Part shown: one piece after another, positions 21,624 to 34,900 of the stretch
How positions within the stretch are numbered: position 1 is the stretch's first letter
How the letters are laid out: each line of letters begins with the position of its first letter
NCBI GenBank assembly: GCA_027625915.1
Contig: JANTQA010000021.1
Span: forward strand, 1,984,001 to 2,048,000
Direction: 5' to 3'
Length of the DNA stretch: 64,000 bases
From: Anaeramoeba flamelloides
Lineage: Eukaryota; Metamonada; Anaeramoebidae
Notes under the pieces: generated by a model
Told to the model about the DNA's origin: nothing
Database searches by the model: none
Seen by the model: the letters and a program-made list of their open reading frames with translations, nothing else
Made by a program: the position numbers and the translations under genes

Positions 21624-24600
21624 ATACATCCCAATTCAGCCAACAAGACAAACAACGAAAACAAAAAAATAAAAATTGATTAGTCTATTAACTTCAAGTA
21701 TGGTTATATTGTGTTATAATTATCTTTGCCGCCTTTGAGGTTTACCCCTTTTTAAAAAGAGAGATCAAGATACCTCAAAAGAAAAAAAAAAAAACATACA
21801 AATAATATTGTTTCTTATAATTTTAATTCTTTAAGATATATAGTTTTTTTTTTTTTTTACCAAACCTTTCTTTTTATGAATTTGTTTTTTTTTTATTTTC
21901 AACCGTTGAATTAAATATAAACACCAATTCAAAATTTTGAAACACCAAAATTCGGCTTTCGGACAAAAAATCTTATTAAAGAAATTATTGATGAAATAAT
22001 AAATTAGGAAAATTTATTAATTGAAATTGTTAACAATTAAACTCTGTTTCAGTCAAAGTGGCCCAACATTTTTTTTCAAATATCAATTATTTTATATAAT
22101 TGAACTTTCAAGAACAAATAAGAAATAAAGAGAATAATTATTATCAAATAATTGTTGATATATGTCTGAAAGAAAACTAATTAATCAATAAATTTTCTTA
22201 AAAATTTCAAAACTCAGATTCTTAGGTGACCCTTTGAGAAAAACAACAATGTTCGTTTTGAACTTCTACTGGTATTTGAATAATAAATAGTAAATAATTT
22301 TCACTTCATTTTCAATACTTTTCTTTTAGAAATCAGGTTCTCAAACGAAGTATGTTGGTATTTGTGGTCTCTATTTGAAAAAGGAAATGAAAATGGCGTG
22401 AAAATTTTTCACATTTATTAATCAAATATCAGGATTAAAGATCGAATAAAAAACCAATAGAAATCAATATGATTTCACAACAATAATTTTCATGGTTTCA
22501 ATAACATTAGAATAACATCTTTTTACCCAGTGACTTTTGATCTTGCAATAAAGAAATTTTTGCAAATGGATTATGTGTCAAAAAAAAATCGAAAAAGAAA
22601 AAAAAAAATGTGAAAAAATGATAATTTCTGAAAATAAAATTTTTCTTCTAATATCTATGCAAACACTTTATACATATCTATTTCACATATTAGAACTGGG
22701 CCCCTTTTGTGTGAAAAATAGTTTATTTATAATTTACAATATCACAAAAAGAAAAAATTAATAACTATAAATCAACATAAAAAATGATTTGAGTTAAATA
22801 TTTAGGAATGGGTAGAACAACAAAACCATATTGATAGATTTATTGAAATTATATACTCCATATCACTCATATATTCGAGGCTGAAATGAAAAATTCAATT
22901 TTTTTAAGAATAGCCAATATAAGATTAATTAGAAATAAAATAAATAATAAACTTCAGATTAGAGTTATTATTCATCCAAGAAAATACATTAATAAACTCC
23001 ATGTCTTTTTTGAAAAATAATATATATATATATATATGCGTACTATACAATACTACAGAGTGTACTAGGTTACCATAAGTTTTTAATTTTATAATTTTAA
23101 TTATTTTGTTTGCTCTGAATATATATATATATATATATAAGCTATTTCCAATAATATAGGGCATTTTTTATTTCAATAATTATTTCTTAATATTAATTCA
23201 ATTATACAAAATGTACAACAATAATATGTTTTTTAACATATCATACTTAATTTCTTGTATTTTGAAGTTTTATTAATCGATTCTAAATATTTTTTTTTGA
23301 ATTAAAATTATTTTGCAAAATTTTTTAATTTTGAAAAAATAATAGAGTTAAATTTCTCATTTCATTATTTTTTTCGAATTCTTCATTTTTTTCATTTTTA
23401 CTTTGTTATTATTATTGTCCAAAATTTAACAAAGTTCAGAAGAGATGTGATAAGAAATCAACCAAAAATTCTTTTTGATTCTAAACAATTGAGTTGACTT
23501 CGATGGAATTTGGTGGAAAAATTGCTCAGAACAGTTGCACACTTCAATTAAAGAGGTGAGATAAACAAAAAAAAAAGAAAAAATAAAATGGTTTTTTTAT
23601 TTTTTTTTTTTTCATTCAGTTTGCTTTTTTTAAATGTTTTAAAAAAAAAAAAAAAAAAAAAAAACAAAAAAAGTTAATGGGAAAAACAAAAAGTTAATGA
23701 TCAAATGAAAAACAAAAAAATCTAAAGATCAAATCAAAAATATATTGAAGTATGATTTTACACATTATCAAAAAAAAAAATTAAAAAAAAGATCGAACTA
23801 AAGATTGTTAAATAGACATTACTAATTTTGGATATTTTTCTAAAAATTAGGGGCAATTTTTTTTTTTTTATTTTTATTTTTTATTCTTCGAACTTTGATC
23901 AATAAACACAAATTTTAATCAAGGGTTTTATTTTTATTAATGGCTTCGTTTTTTTTTGTCTAAATTTTTGAGTTTAATAACTGAATAAAGAATTTATTTT
24001 TATATTGATGGATATTTTTTTGCCCCACATTTTTGGATGGAGCTTATATATTTGAAACACAAATCAATTAAAATAAAAAAAACAATCAAGTTTTACAAAA
24101 AAATATAGTAAAACAAATAATTTGACTAAACTATTTTATATTTTGAAATGACAAAAAACTTTTTTTTTTAATTATTATTTCATGGTGATTTAATATTTCC
24201 ATTTTCAACAAAAAAACAAAATTTACAAAAAAAAATTAAAAGAGTAAATGTGGAGTTTTTTATGCTTATTTTGGAAAATTATTTATTTACCAAATGAAAA
24301 GAAAAATCAGGATAAAAACCTCTACCCTATGAAAAAAATAAAAATTATTTATAAGTCTTTATAATGTCTAAAATTAGTCACAATATTTTTTCGGTTAATA
24401 AAAAGATATGTTATAAAATATATTTAATTCCGTTAATAGTATTAACCACACATTCTCATATTAATAGATATAAATTGTGTTTGTTGGTTTGATTGAAAAT
24501 AATCCAATGGATTATTATTTTAAACATTTTTTTGCTCCTTTTTATTATTTGTTTTAGTTTTCATGTTAAGTACTATTTATACTTAAAAACGGTGTTTCAT

Positions 24601-25024
24601 TTTTTCTCTCCAAAAAAGTTACTAATGATATTATTCTTATTATTTAAAAGATTTTAATTATTACTCTTCTTTTATCTTTTTTTTTTTTTGAGAAATTTTC
24701 TTGATATAGAACTTAAATCCCAATAAATTAATAATTATATGCTAATTTATAATGAATGAATAACTTCAATTAAAATAAACACTATAATTTAATAAAAAAT
24801 ATTGGATCAAAATTTATTTTTCGAGGTATTTTACAATTTAAGTTTGAAAATTCAATGTTCTAGTAAGATTTTTTTTTAATTTAATAGTATAAAATTTGAG
24901 TATAATTTAATCACAGTTAAGAGGTAAATTTATTATCTTTCACAAGTATTTTAAATTTAATTAATAACTTTTAATTGGGTGAATCAATAATTTTGACAAT
25001 TAAAGAATTCCGTGTGTTTTAAAA

Positions 25025-25400
25025 AGTAAAAAAAAAAATTATTTTTTTGAAATTTTCCGTTAGGTTTTTTTAAATTTTTTGAAATAAACTGAAAATTTCA
25101 TAAATTTTCGGTTTATTCCAAAAAGTAAAAAAAACCTAGGACACTTTTTATTAGTTTTTCCATGATTCAAAAAAATTGAGTAAAATCTTTGATTCTACTC
25201 AATTATTTTGAATTTTGGAAAACACTTTTTGGATTTTCTTGATTTTTTTGTTTATTTGTAAAATCAATAGATTTTATAAATAAAAAAGTTAACCTAAAAA
25301 AACCTATTCAACTTGACAGGAACTTCATTTAGGTTTTCCAGATTTTAAAAATTAGTGTGAAATAAAATAGAATTTACTTAATTATTTTACATTGTGAAAA
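25025..25400. repeat. Palindromic repeat array
   Basis: Successive imperfect palindromes of two types are joined by CCTAACG/CCTAGG-like linkers. Type 1 runs from GTTTTTCCATGATTCAAAA to TTTTGAATTTTGGAAAAC around a TTGAGTAAAATC centre. Type 2 has TTTTTTAAATTTTTTGAAAT and its complement around a TCATAAATTTTC centre. Related arrays lie at about 31130, 32800, 40380, 46670 and 54235. Confidence 0.7.
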
Positions 25401-25666
25401 AACTAGAAAATTTCCTTTTGATATTTATCAAGATAATCTTTTTTCATATATTTCAGTTTTATTCTGTAAATGGGGATTTTTTTTAACTCTTAGTAATTAT
25501 CCATTGATTAAAATATCTCCAGGTCGAAACTTAATTAAATTCCTTAGTCAAATAATATAATGAAGGAGGGGTATTTTACTGTTTTCAAAAAATAAAATAG
25601 TAACAAAATTAAAAAAAAAAAAAGCTTTTTTTAAATATGATAAATTATTAATACTTTTATTAAAAA

Positions 25667-26198
25667 TAAACTAGATTCCCAAAATTTGGACACAGTTTAA
25701 ACAGTTGAAAGAACATCATTACTACACTTTAAATTCAATCTGGAAAGAATTTTGATTTTACAAACTATTTCATTTTTTGTCTTTTTTGTTTTGTTTTCAT
25801 TTCCTAATTTGTATTTACGTAAAATGTTTCCTTAGATCTGTTATTTTTTTTCAATGGTTGATAGAAGGTTAGTGTTGAGTTCGCTAAATTGGAAAATAAA
25901 ATACAATTGGTAGATGGTATCTTAACATTTAATCAATCAATAATTTTTGGTGAAATTTCAACAAATTCACCAATACATTTTTTGTTCAGCCCGTTTCATT
26001 ATTTTGGACACACTGATTTTGATTTTTGAGTTTTATATTTTTTTTCTTTTATTTGGATTAAAATTATTACTTATTAAAACATTAATACTGTGTAATTTAA
26101 AGGTGGTTTTATATTAAGTTTGGAAAAATACAATAAATTGGGGGCTTTTTTGCCAATTTTTGATTTTGAGTGTGTCCAAATTTTTGGAATGGGGTTTA
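25667..26198 (-). mobile_element. Tc1-like MITE, copy 2 (532 bp)
   Basis: It is bounded by TA|AACTAGATTCCCAAAATTT and AAATTTTTGGAATGGGGTT|TA. It is a full-length inverted copy of 16675-17209. The plus strand at about 25875-25990 reads VEFAKLENKIQLVDGILTF and then NQSIIFG, matching the minus strand of the other copy. The preserved peptide suggests derivation from a coding element. Confidence 0.8.
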
Positions 26199-27895
26199 CA
26201 TTGTACTACTTGTTCTGTCAAAAGAATAAAAGCAGAACCCGACTTGAATCTTTAATTTTTCAATTTTATAAACATTTTTTTAATTAACTTTTTGGTTTTA
26301 TTAAATTTAGTCTGAGATATCGTAAAATGTAAATTGCTAGAATTAATCAAAGAGTAAACCCAAAAAATTGACATGAAGGTGTTTATTAAAAACAAATTTT
26401 TTATTTTAGAATTACAAACAGAAAAGATCACCTTTCCAAATAAATTTGTTGAAATCAAAAATGAAAAAAAAAAAAAAATTAGTAAATATATTTTTAGGAA
26501 AGTTTTCTTCTTTATTTTCTTAATTTAGAGCAAACCAATTTATAAACTTGAATTTTTACCTAATTACAATTTATTTTTTTTACAAAAATATCTTTTCAAT
26601 TCTTTTTTCACGTTTTTTTTTCAAATGATTTTCATCAAGTAAAAACAAAAAATATTGTTTAAAAGAGTAAATAAAAAGATTGAATTCTTTAAACCAAAAC
26701 AACACAAAAAGTTTCAACCAAAAAAAATAAATATTGATTTAAAATTTTGAATGTCAAATATGAATTAATTTGGGTTTTAAATTTAACCGAAATAAAATTA
26801 TTAACAAATCAAACAAATTCATACAATAAATCTTGATTTCTGAAGAAGAATCAAAAAAATATCCTAGTTTTTAATTAAATCAGAATTGGATGAATTAAAT
26901 GACAAATAGAATTAATATATTATTGTTAAATTTCTTTAAAAATTGTAATAAATTTGTATCTTAAATTTTTTTCAGAATACAAGTATTTCCCTGAAGAGTT
27001 AAAGTTAAATCTGAGTAAAGAAGAATTAATTGTGTTAAATATTAAAAAAAAAAAGATCACGAAAAAAACGGTATTGTCTACTTTTTTTTCGATCAATTCT
27101 TAGATAATTTTGTTTTGCTTTTTTAAATTTGGATGTAAAAAGATGAAGATCATATATATTCAACTTATCTTTTTATCAAAATATCATTGATTTATTTAAA
27201 GACATGATTTTAATTATTTTAATTCGAAACAACTGAGTTACTCAAAATTGGGACAATCTACCTACTCACTTTCAACCCATAAAAAAAAACAATCTTGTTT
27301 TTCTGTGTGAGAGACTTTAAAGATTAGTGGTACTACTAACTACAATTTACCAATCTTGCTAGAATTTTGTTTTCAGAAATGTTGATTATATTGTTAAAAT
27401 ACACTGATATTATTGATGAAATGATTATTGTTATCTGGTATATATTTTCAATTTAATTTTTTCATAACAATGGGTTCTATTTAAAATGAAAAACTTAAGA
27501 AGATAAAAATTTGAAATTTAGGTTTACTCTTTAGCTCTTTTTTCCCAAAATATAGTGTTTTTAGCTCAATTAATTTTTTGAAATCTATCAAAAAATACAT
27601 CACCGTTCATTGGTTTAATTTTAAATCCTGAACCCATAAAATTATGAATCCAATTTTTGTCCTATCATAAAAATTTTTTTCACTAGAATATTTTAACCCT
27701 GAAATACATATTTTTGTCTTTGAATAAAGTATTTCCTTGAATGTTTTTTAACAAGACTTTGATTAAATTTTAATTTGCGATTTAATTTATTGCCTTAAAA
27801 ATAATAAATGACAATTCATTTTTTCATTTTTTCGTTTTTTTTACACAACTCTTGTCAATAGAAAAGATACCCATATTTATTGCATTCTTGGTAAT

Positions 27896-30800
27896 ATGAA
27901 CACTTATCACAAAGATCTGGTCAGCCAGCCACTACCACTTATTGGTCTTATTGGAGAAGAATCTCAAAAATCATTGTTAAAAAATTCATCCTTTGAGAAC
28001 CACAAATTCCTTTCCTTCCAAAATTTAAGCAAGCTACCAAAAAAAAAAAACAACACAAAACAATTTTCAGAAAGTTACCAACCCGACGGAATTCTAAAAA
28101 CAAATTGGGTTCAAAAGCAATTACATCAAATTCCAAGTGTTTTTATTAAATTCTTTGTAGCCGATGATCTTTTTAATCAAGAAAATTTTGTTGTTTCTCA
28201 TATTTCAACTTTATTTCGAGCCTTAAAAGAAAGAAATATCAAAATTATTTTTTTAATCATCGTTCCTTTCGAATCAACAATATCAAGTAAATTTTTTTTT
28301 ACTTTTTTTCTTGTTTTTAGTGAACCTTCAAAAAAAAAAAAAAAAAAAAAGAAAAAAATTATTCAATCTTTTTTACTAAAAGATCCTTTTTGGTCAAATA
28401 CATTACTTTAAACTTTGTTGGTTAAAAGAAAATTAGAATGAAACTTACTAATAATTTCTTTTGGTAAAATCTTACTGTTATTTTTCGATTAATAAATGAA
28501 AAATTTTATTTCAGGTTCCTAAATATTTTGATAATTAGTTAGTTGAAATGTACCACAAAGATCTTCACAAAATAAGCTAGAAACGATATTTCTGGTGATT
28601 ACTTGAGCTTCGTTATGGGTCTTTTGTCTAAAATTTCTATTCGTTTAAATTGATTTTAACAGTCATTAAAACGATCAATTCTTTTTTCAAAAAAAGCTTA
28701 AAAAAACAAAAGAATTTCGAATCCTTACAAAAATAACCAAATGAATAAAAATTCGTGAAATATAAATTACAAACAAAACCAATAAAAAATTCGTTTATTT
28801 TTCATCTTTTTCATTTCCCTTCATTAAAACATCAAATTCTCAAAAATAAAAAAAACCAAAAACCTCAAACAAAAACTCAACAAAAAAAACAAAAACAAAA
28901 ACACAAAGATGAGCAATTTGAAAATCAAATCTTAACCATCAAGCAAAAAACACAATTCGACTCAAGACAGGGATCCTTTGTGTTTTGGCATGAGTCGAAA
29001 CCAAAAGAGAGTCGCGAAGCTGTATTAACAAATTTAAAAGAAATGATTAACCGACATTTAAAAGAAAAAATCCGAAAAGTCAAAAAAAACCGAGATTTCT
29101 ATATGAAAAAAACACAAGCGTCTATCTTTGTAAGGCTGTATTTTAAGTGCGGTTTTTATTCAGAAATGCAAGGGGAATACAAAGCATCGCTCAAGTATTA
29201 TTTAAGATCGTATAAATTCTTATCAAACATTTCAATTCGTCACACGTCACAAACGGAATTAAGGAGTGTTTGCGAAGTCATCAATTTAAGAATCCTTTTC
29301 CAATATTTAAAGTTAAACCAATACTCGAAGGCCGTCGATCAATTTCAAGAGCACGTCTCATTTGGCAAGCGGATCGAATTAGCCGGTCAAGATTATAAAT
29401 TTTTATCGTTGATCTGGTTCTCGCAGCAATACAAGGTGTTTGCAAACTACTTGGAATTAGTGCCAACTGAGAAATTGTCGCCAATAAAAAATTGCTATGA
29501 GAACATTGGATTTTATTACAATTCTGCAGCAAATTATGCCATTGAACGTAAATCAATTGTTCAAACATTGAAAGCAAAGCATAAAAAAAAATTATCGAAA
29601 TTAAATGTCAAAATGTTTCATCCGTCATCAATTTATGAAAGAGTTTATGATTTTTCAAATTGTAATTATATTGGACAGCCCAATTGGATATTGACATTAG
29701 ACGACCCGCTCCAAGTTGTAAACAAACAAACAGAGGACGACGATTATTTTCGTGAGCTTTATTCTGAAACACAATTTGATCATTCCACAGAAAATTTGCA
29801 TTTGTTAAGGAAGGCCTATCGCAACTATTCTGAACAGAACCCTCATTCAGAAAGGTTAATAACCACAATAGCTACTAAAATTGCCAAGGAATATTTTGAA
29901 GAAGGCGAATTTAAATTTGCTACAAAATTCATTGAGCATATTTCAGGCAAGTTTAGACAAGATAAATGGAATAACGTCCTATCAACAGTTTTATTATATT
30001 CTTTAGAATGTGGATTACAATTAAAGAATTGGAGAGACTTTATTAAATGCTTATTGGAATTATTAGTCCCGAAAATGAATACCCAAAAAGAAACTAAAGC
30101 TATCTTGCAATCAAAATTAATTTCAATCATTAATGTAAGCCTTCTTAATTTTCTTTTGCTTTTTTTTTTTTTTTTTTTTTTTTTACTTCTTGATTTCTTT
30201 ATTCAATCAGTTGCTTTTTATTTTATTTTAAAACAAATAATTATGAATTCTATTTGGATCTAATTTTTATAATTTTGAATCTTTTTTTGGGAATGGATTG
30301 GCTATATTTCAATACTATTCTCTTCAAAATTATGTTAATTTCATTTCATTTCATTTATTAAGGAATTTTTCTGATACATAGACTTTAAAATTAATACTAA
30401 AACAACAATTCCATTGAAATGTAATCTCTTGTTTAATGTTTCCTTTGGTTTTAAATAAAAAATAAAATAATAATAATAATAATAATAATAAAAATAATAA
30501 AAATAAAAATAAAAAAAATAATAATAATAATAATAATAGAGAACAATTGTTTTCTTATTCATTTATATATACTATACATTTTTTTTTATTTGGTTGGTTT
30601 TCTTAAATTTTAATTTATTAATATTCCTTTGGTTGATTTTCCATTTGATGATTTGTGATTGTATGATTTAAAATTTTTTTAAAGGTTGATTTTGTTTTTT
30701 CTAATTTTTGTTTTTAACCGAAAAAAAAAAAATTGATTTTCAATTTTTGAACAAAGTAATTTTCAATAAAATGAAATCTGAGTTTTTTTTTAATAAAATA

Positions 30801-31901
30801 ATTGTTTATTCTGTATCTCTGCCATCGAAAGTAGAGAATATATGAAACCTACCAATAAAAGCGAAGCGAAAATAGGTTTTTAAAATTTAATCATTTCTGA
30901 TTGAATCTAAAATTCATCGAAATCCTTTGATTAAAATTATTTGATTCTTTAATCTTTTATACCTCAAAAAAGATGTTATTACAAAAAAAAAAAAAAAAGG
31001 AGAAAAAATCAGATTTCAGAATAAAAAAAAAAAAGAAAAAAATACAAAGATAATCACAAAAACACTTCATTTTTTAAAGAAAATTGAATTGTGTTGTAAA
31101 ACAATCAAAAACACTCAAAAAATCAATATATTTTCCAAATAAATATAAAACTCAAAAAAACCTAACGAAAATCAATAGATTTTCCATATAAAATAGAAAA
31201 CCCAAAAAAACCTAAACTCAATTCCAAAAATTGGGGCACACCTTAAAAATTAATTTAATTCCAAGAAAAGTGATTTTTAACACTTAAAAAGAAACATTTG
31301 AAATTGAAAAACAGTGGAAATAAATTTAAAGTCAATTATTTATCATTTTTTAATTATTTTTTCATTTTTAAATTTGTTTTTGTTAAAATGTACAAAGAAA
31401 ATATAATAAGATTCAAAATCATTGAAAAACATAATCAAGGAAAATCAATTCAAGAAATAAGTAGAGAATTAAAAATTGGCACAAAAAAGGTCCGAGTTTG
31501 GATTAAGAATTGGAATTCAGAAGGAAGACTTTGTAATAAAAAAAGAGGTAGAAAAAGAAAAAATATATGCAACCAATTGAAATATTTTGTTGAACAGGAA
31601 ACAAAATTACATCGAAGTATGAGTTGTAAAACACTTAGTAATAAAAGTAAAATATTATTTCCAGAAGAAAGTTGTTCAAAAACAACAATTTACCGAATTC
31701 GAAAACTCCTAAAATTTGATTATAAACCACCCAGAATTAAACAATCATTAACTGAAACCCAAAAGGCAAAAAGAATACTGTTTGCTCACGATCATCAATC
31801 GCACAAAACTAACTGGAAAAATGTAGTTTTTAGTGATGAACCATGGTTCTATATTAATTCAAAGAGTAAAAGAATTTGGAGAAGGAGGAATGAAAATGAT
31901 A

Positions 31902-31933
<32 letters not shown>

Positions 31934-34900
31934 CAATTAAAAAAAAATTTTTTTTTCAAAACTTTAAGAAAACCTCAAAATCGCTTCAAAATGAAATTTT
32001 AAATTTTCATTCTGATCACAAAAAAAAAAAAAAAAAAAAAAAATTTATCTCAAAAAAAAAGGTTCTGTTTTCATTGAAAAAAAAAAATTTGAAAAAAAAA
32101 TTATGATATGGTGTGCAATAGCACATGACGTTCAAACAGACCTCATTATCATTAATGGAACAGTGAACACTGAATGTTATATTAATGATATTATCAAAAA
32201 ATCAAATGTTATTCAACTCGCTAATTCAGAATATGGTGAGTTGAATTGGATTTTACAACAGGACGGAGCTCGTCCACACACCTCAAAGAAAACATTAACT
32301 TACTTAAAACAAAGATGTAATGTTCTCGAACCTTGGCCCCCCCAATTCTCCAGATTTAAATCCAATCGAGAATTTGTGGTCAATTATGGACTCTAAACTC
32401 AAAAATTGTAATCCAAAAAACGAAGAAGAATTTATCAAAATTATTACTAACGTATGAGATACTTTGAGTTGGAAAACCCTAGAAAATTTAGTAATCTCAA
32501 TGTATAAAAGGATAGATTTGGTTATTGAAAGGCAAGGTGAATCTATTAATAGTTTTTATTAATTTTTCTTTCAATAAAAATGAATTTTTTGGTAACCGTG
32601 TTCCAAAAATAGGGGCACACTTTTTTTTATTTTTTATTTTTTTAATTCAATTTTAAATTGGCTATAAAATATATAAATAGTATTCAAACAATATTTTCAT
32701 ACAATTTATTATTTTAATATTTTACTATTATGTATTTTAGAAAATATTTATATTAAATTAATTTTTTATAATGTCCCAATTTTTGGAATTGAGTTTAGAA
32801 CACTTCACAAATAAACAGAAAACTCAAGAAAAGCTAACGGCGGTTTTTTTTAATTTCAGAAATAAAAAGAAAAATTTATAAATTTTCTTTTTATTTTGTA
32901 AATAAAAAAAACCTAACGGTGAGTGCCTAGGTTTTCCAGAATTCAAAAGAATTGAGCAAAATCTATGATTTTACTCTATTCTTTTAAATTCTGGAAAACC
33001 TAACGGCAAACAAGAGGAAATTAATTTCCCCCCTAAAATAATAAAAAATAAAAAAAATAAAAAAAAAAAAAAAAAAAAAAAAAAGTTTTTTTTTCATTTT
33101 AAAATCGGTTGTAATTATTTAAAAGGGGTTTATTTAGATCTCAAATAATTTACAAAACCATAAATTTCCAAGCATAAATTCATCAACTTTATTAAATTTT
33201 GATATTTATTTATTTGATTAACTTAAAAATCTTACATTTTTGCAGTTTCATTTGAACTATTTTAAAATTGAGAAAAAACGATTATTATTTTTTTTTTAAT
33301 AAATTTTGCAAACAACTTTTACAATTTTTTAATTAATAATTATTTTTCTAATTTATTTTTTTTTTTTCTCCTTACTAATTATTTTTATTTTTAAATTTTA
33401 TGATTTTTTTTTTTAATTCAATACTTAATAATAGGGTTCAGAAAAAGAAATTCAAAAATTAAAACCACATGAAATTATTAATATGGATCCACACTTTCCA
33501 ATATCTTCATTAATTTCGTGTAAAGTTCATTTTACACAACCACATGCAAGTTTAAATGAAAACATATATTTAAAACTTTCATTTGAATCTAATTTTCCAA
33601 AGCCAATTACTTTTAAAAAATTATATTTGGATTTTAATATTAGTTCTTATAATCGTATAATTATTTTTTCCGAAGATGAGAAAAATAAAGAAGTAGAGAA
33701 TAATGAAAAAACCGAAGAAGTAAATACAGAGAAAGGAAGCATCCAAGAAAATGAAAATTTAATCGAAAAAGATAATGTATCGAATTTAATTTTTAATCCA
33801 AATAAAAAATCATGTTTTAAATTCCAATTCCAAGCGAGTCATATTGGTAAATTAAAGATTAGAGCAATTAAATTACTTCTAGGTGATGAAGATGGTGGGA
33901 TATATTTTATTTGGAACCCTTTTGAATTTAATAACAATTTAACTCTTAATAATCTAAACGATGAAAATTTTAATTATGAAAATTATAAAAAAAACAGAGA
34001 TTTTCCAAATAGATCAACAATTGAAATTTTAAGACCATTAAAAAATTTTAATTTAAGAATAGAATCACAACAGCCAGCCTTTGTTGGAGAACTTTTTCAA
34101 ATCAATTTAATTCTAGAAACAAATTCTGATCACTTGATGAATAGTGAATTAGTTTTCGAAAAAACAAAAAAAATGAAATTATTTTCACTGGATCAATATA
34201 ATAGTTCAAAGGGGGTAAAGGAAAGTAATGAAACAAATGAAACAAATGAATCGAATGAAATAATTGATAATAAATTATTAAATGAAATTGAACCAATTTC
34301 TAATCTCCAAATAATGGAAATCAACCCACAAATTGAAAAGAAAATAATCATTTTTGTTAAAAGTGAACATGAAGGAATATTTGATTTAAATATTAAATTT
34401 AAATATTTGCATAAGCTCTTGTATAAAGGTATTTTTAATGAAAAATATTCAATTAATTTTACACATCCATTTGAACAGAATTTTAATTTTTATTCTTTGT
34501 CAAAAGAAATACTTAATAAGGGCTCTTTATATTTATTAAACAAACAAAATTTTATTTTATCTTCAGAGTTAATAATGTATACTCAATCGCAATTAATTTT
34601 GAAAGAAATTAATCTTGTATTAAACGACGGCTTTGGTGAAATTGTTGGCAAATCTTTTGAAAAAATAAAGTCTGATGTAAATATACCGGTTGAAAATAAG
34701 AAAGTGAATGGAAATGAGAATTTTAATGAAAGTGGCGAGGATGAAAATGTTAATTTAAAGCCCAATGAAATTTATCAAACTTGCTTTTATTTAAAACCAA
34801 ATTCTTTTTTCCAATCAAATGGGAAAAACAATATGCAAAAGAAAACAATCAAGAATAAACGAAATAAACGAAAGTCGAAAAAGCAAACTAATTATGAACA

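Larger units (their letters stand above)
21624..27895. other. Repeat-rich intergenic DNA
   Basis: No gene is supported over 6.3 kb. The stretch contains TA microsatellites near 23020 and 23120, a lone Tc1-like end near 24020-24055 (TTGCCCCACATTTTTGG), part of a larger dispersed repeat (about 24650-25020) that recurs at about 40050-40380, a palindromic array (25025-25400) and the Tc1-like MITE at 25667-26198. A short ATG frame at 23503 (MEFGGKIAQNSCTLQLKR) is followed by GTGAG but leads nowhere I can see. Confidence 0.45.

Noticed and set aside
22200-22410. Segment reading SQTKYVGICGLY, similar to the start of ribosomal protein eL43 (L37a)
   Set aside because: The match is about ten residues, the following family sequence is absent, and no downstream exon continues it. 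Chance is likely.
23503-23560. ATG frame MEFGGKIAQNSCTLQLKR followed by GTGAG
   Set aside because: Could be a first exon, but no partner exon is seen and the stretch is short.
28287-28411. Extension of TRAPPC11 exon 1 through a poly-Lys run, and a 34-nt mini-intron ending at 28320
   Set aside because: Neither matches the family. Splicing 28286 to 28909 keeps frame and restores alignment.
30341-30562. Tyr/Phe-rich minus-strand frame
   Set aside because: It is a translation of the AAT microsatellite.
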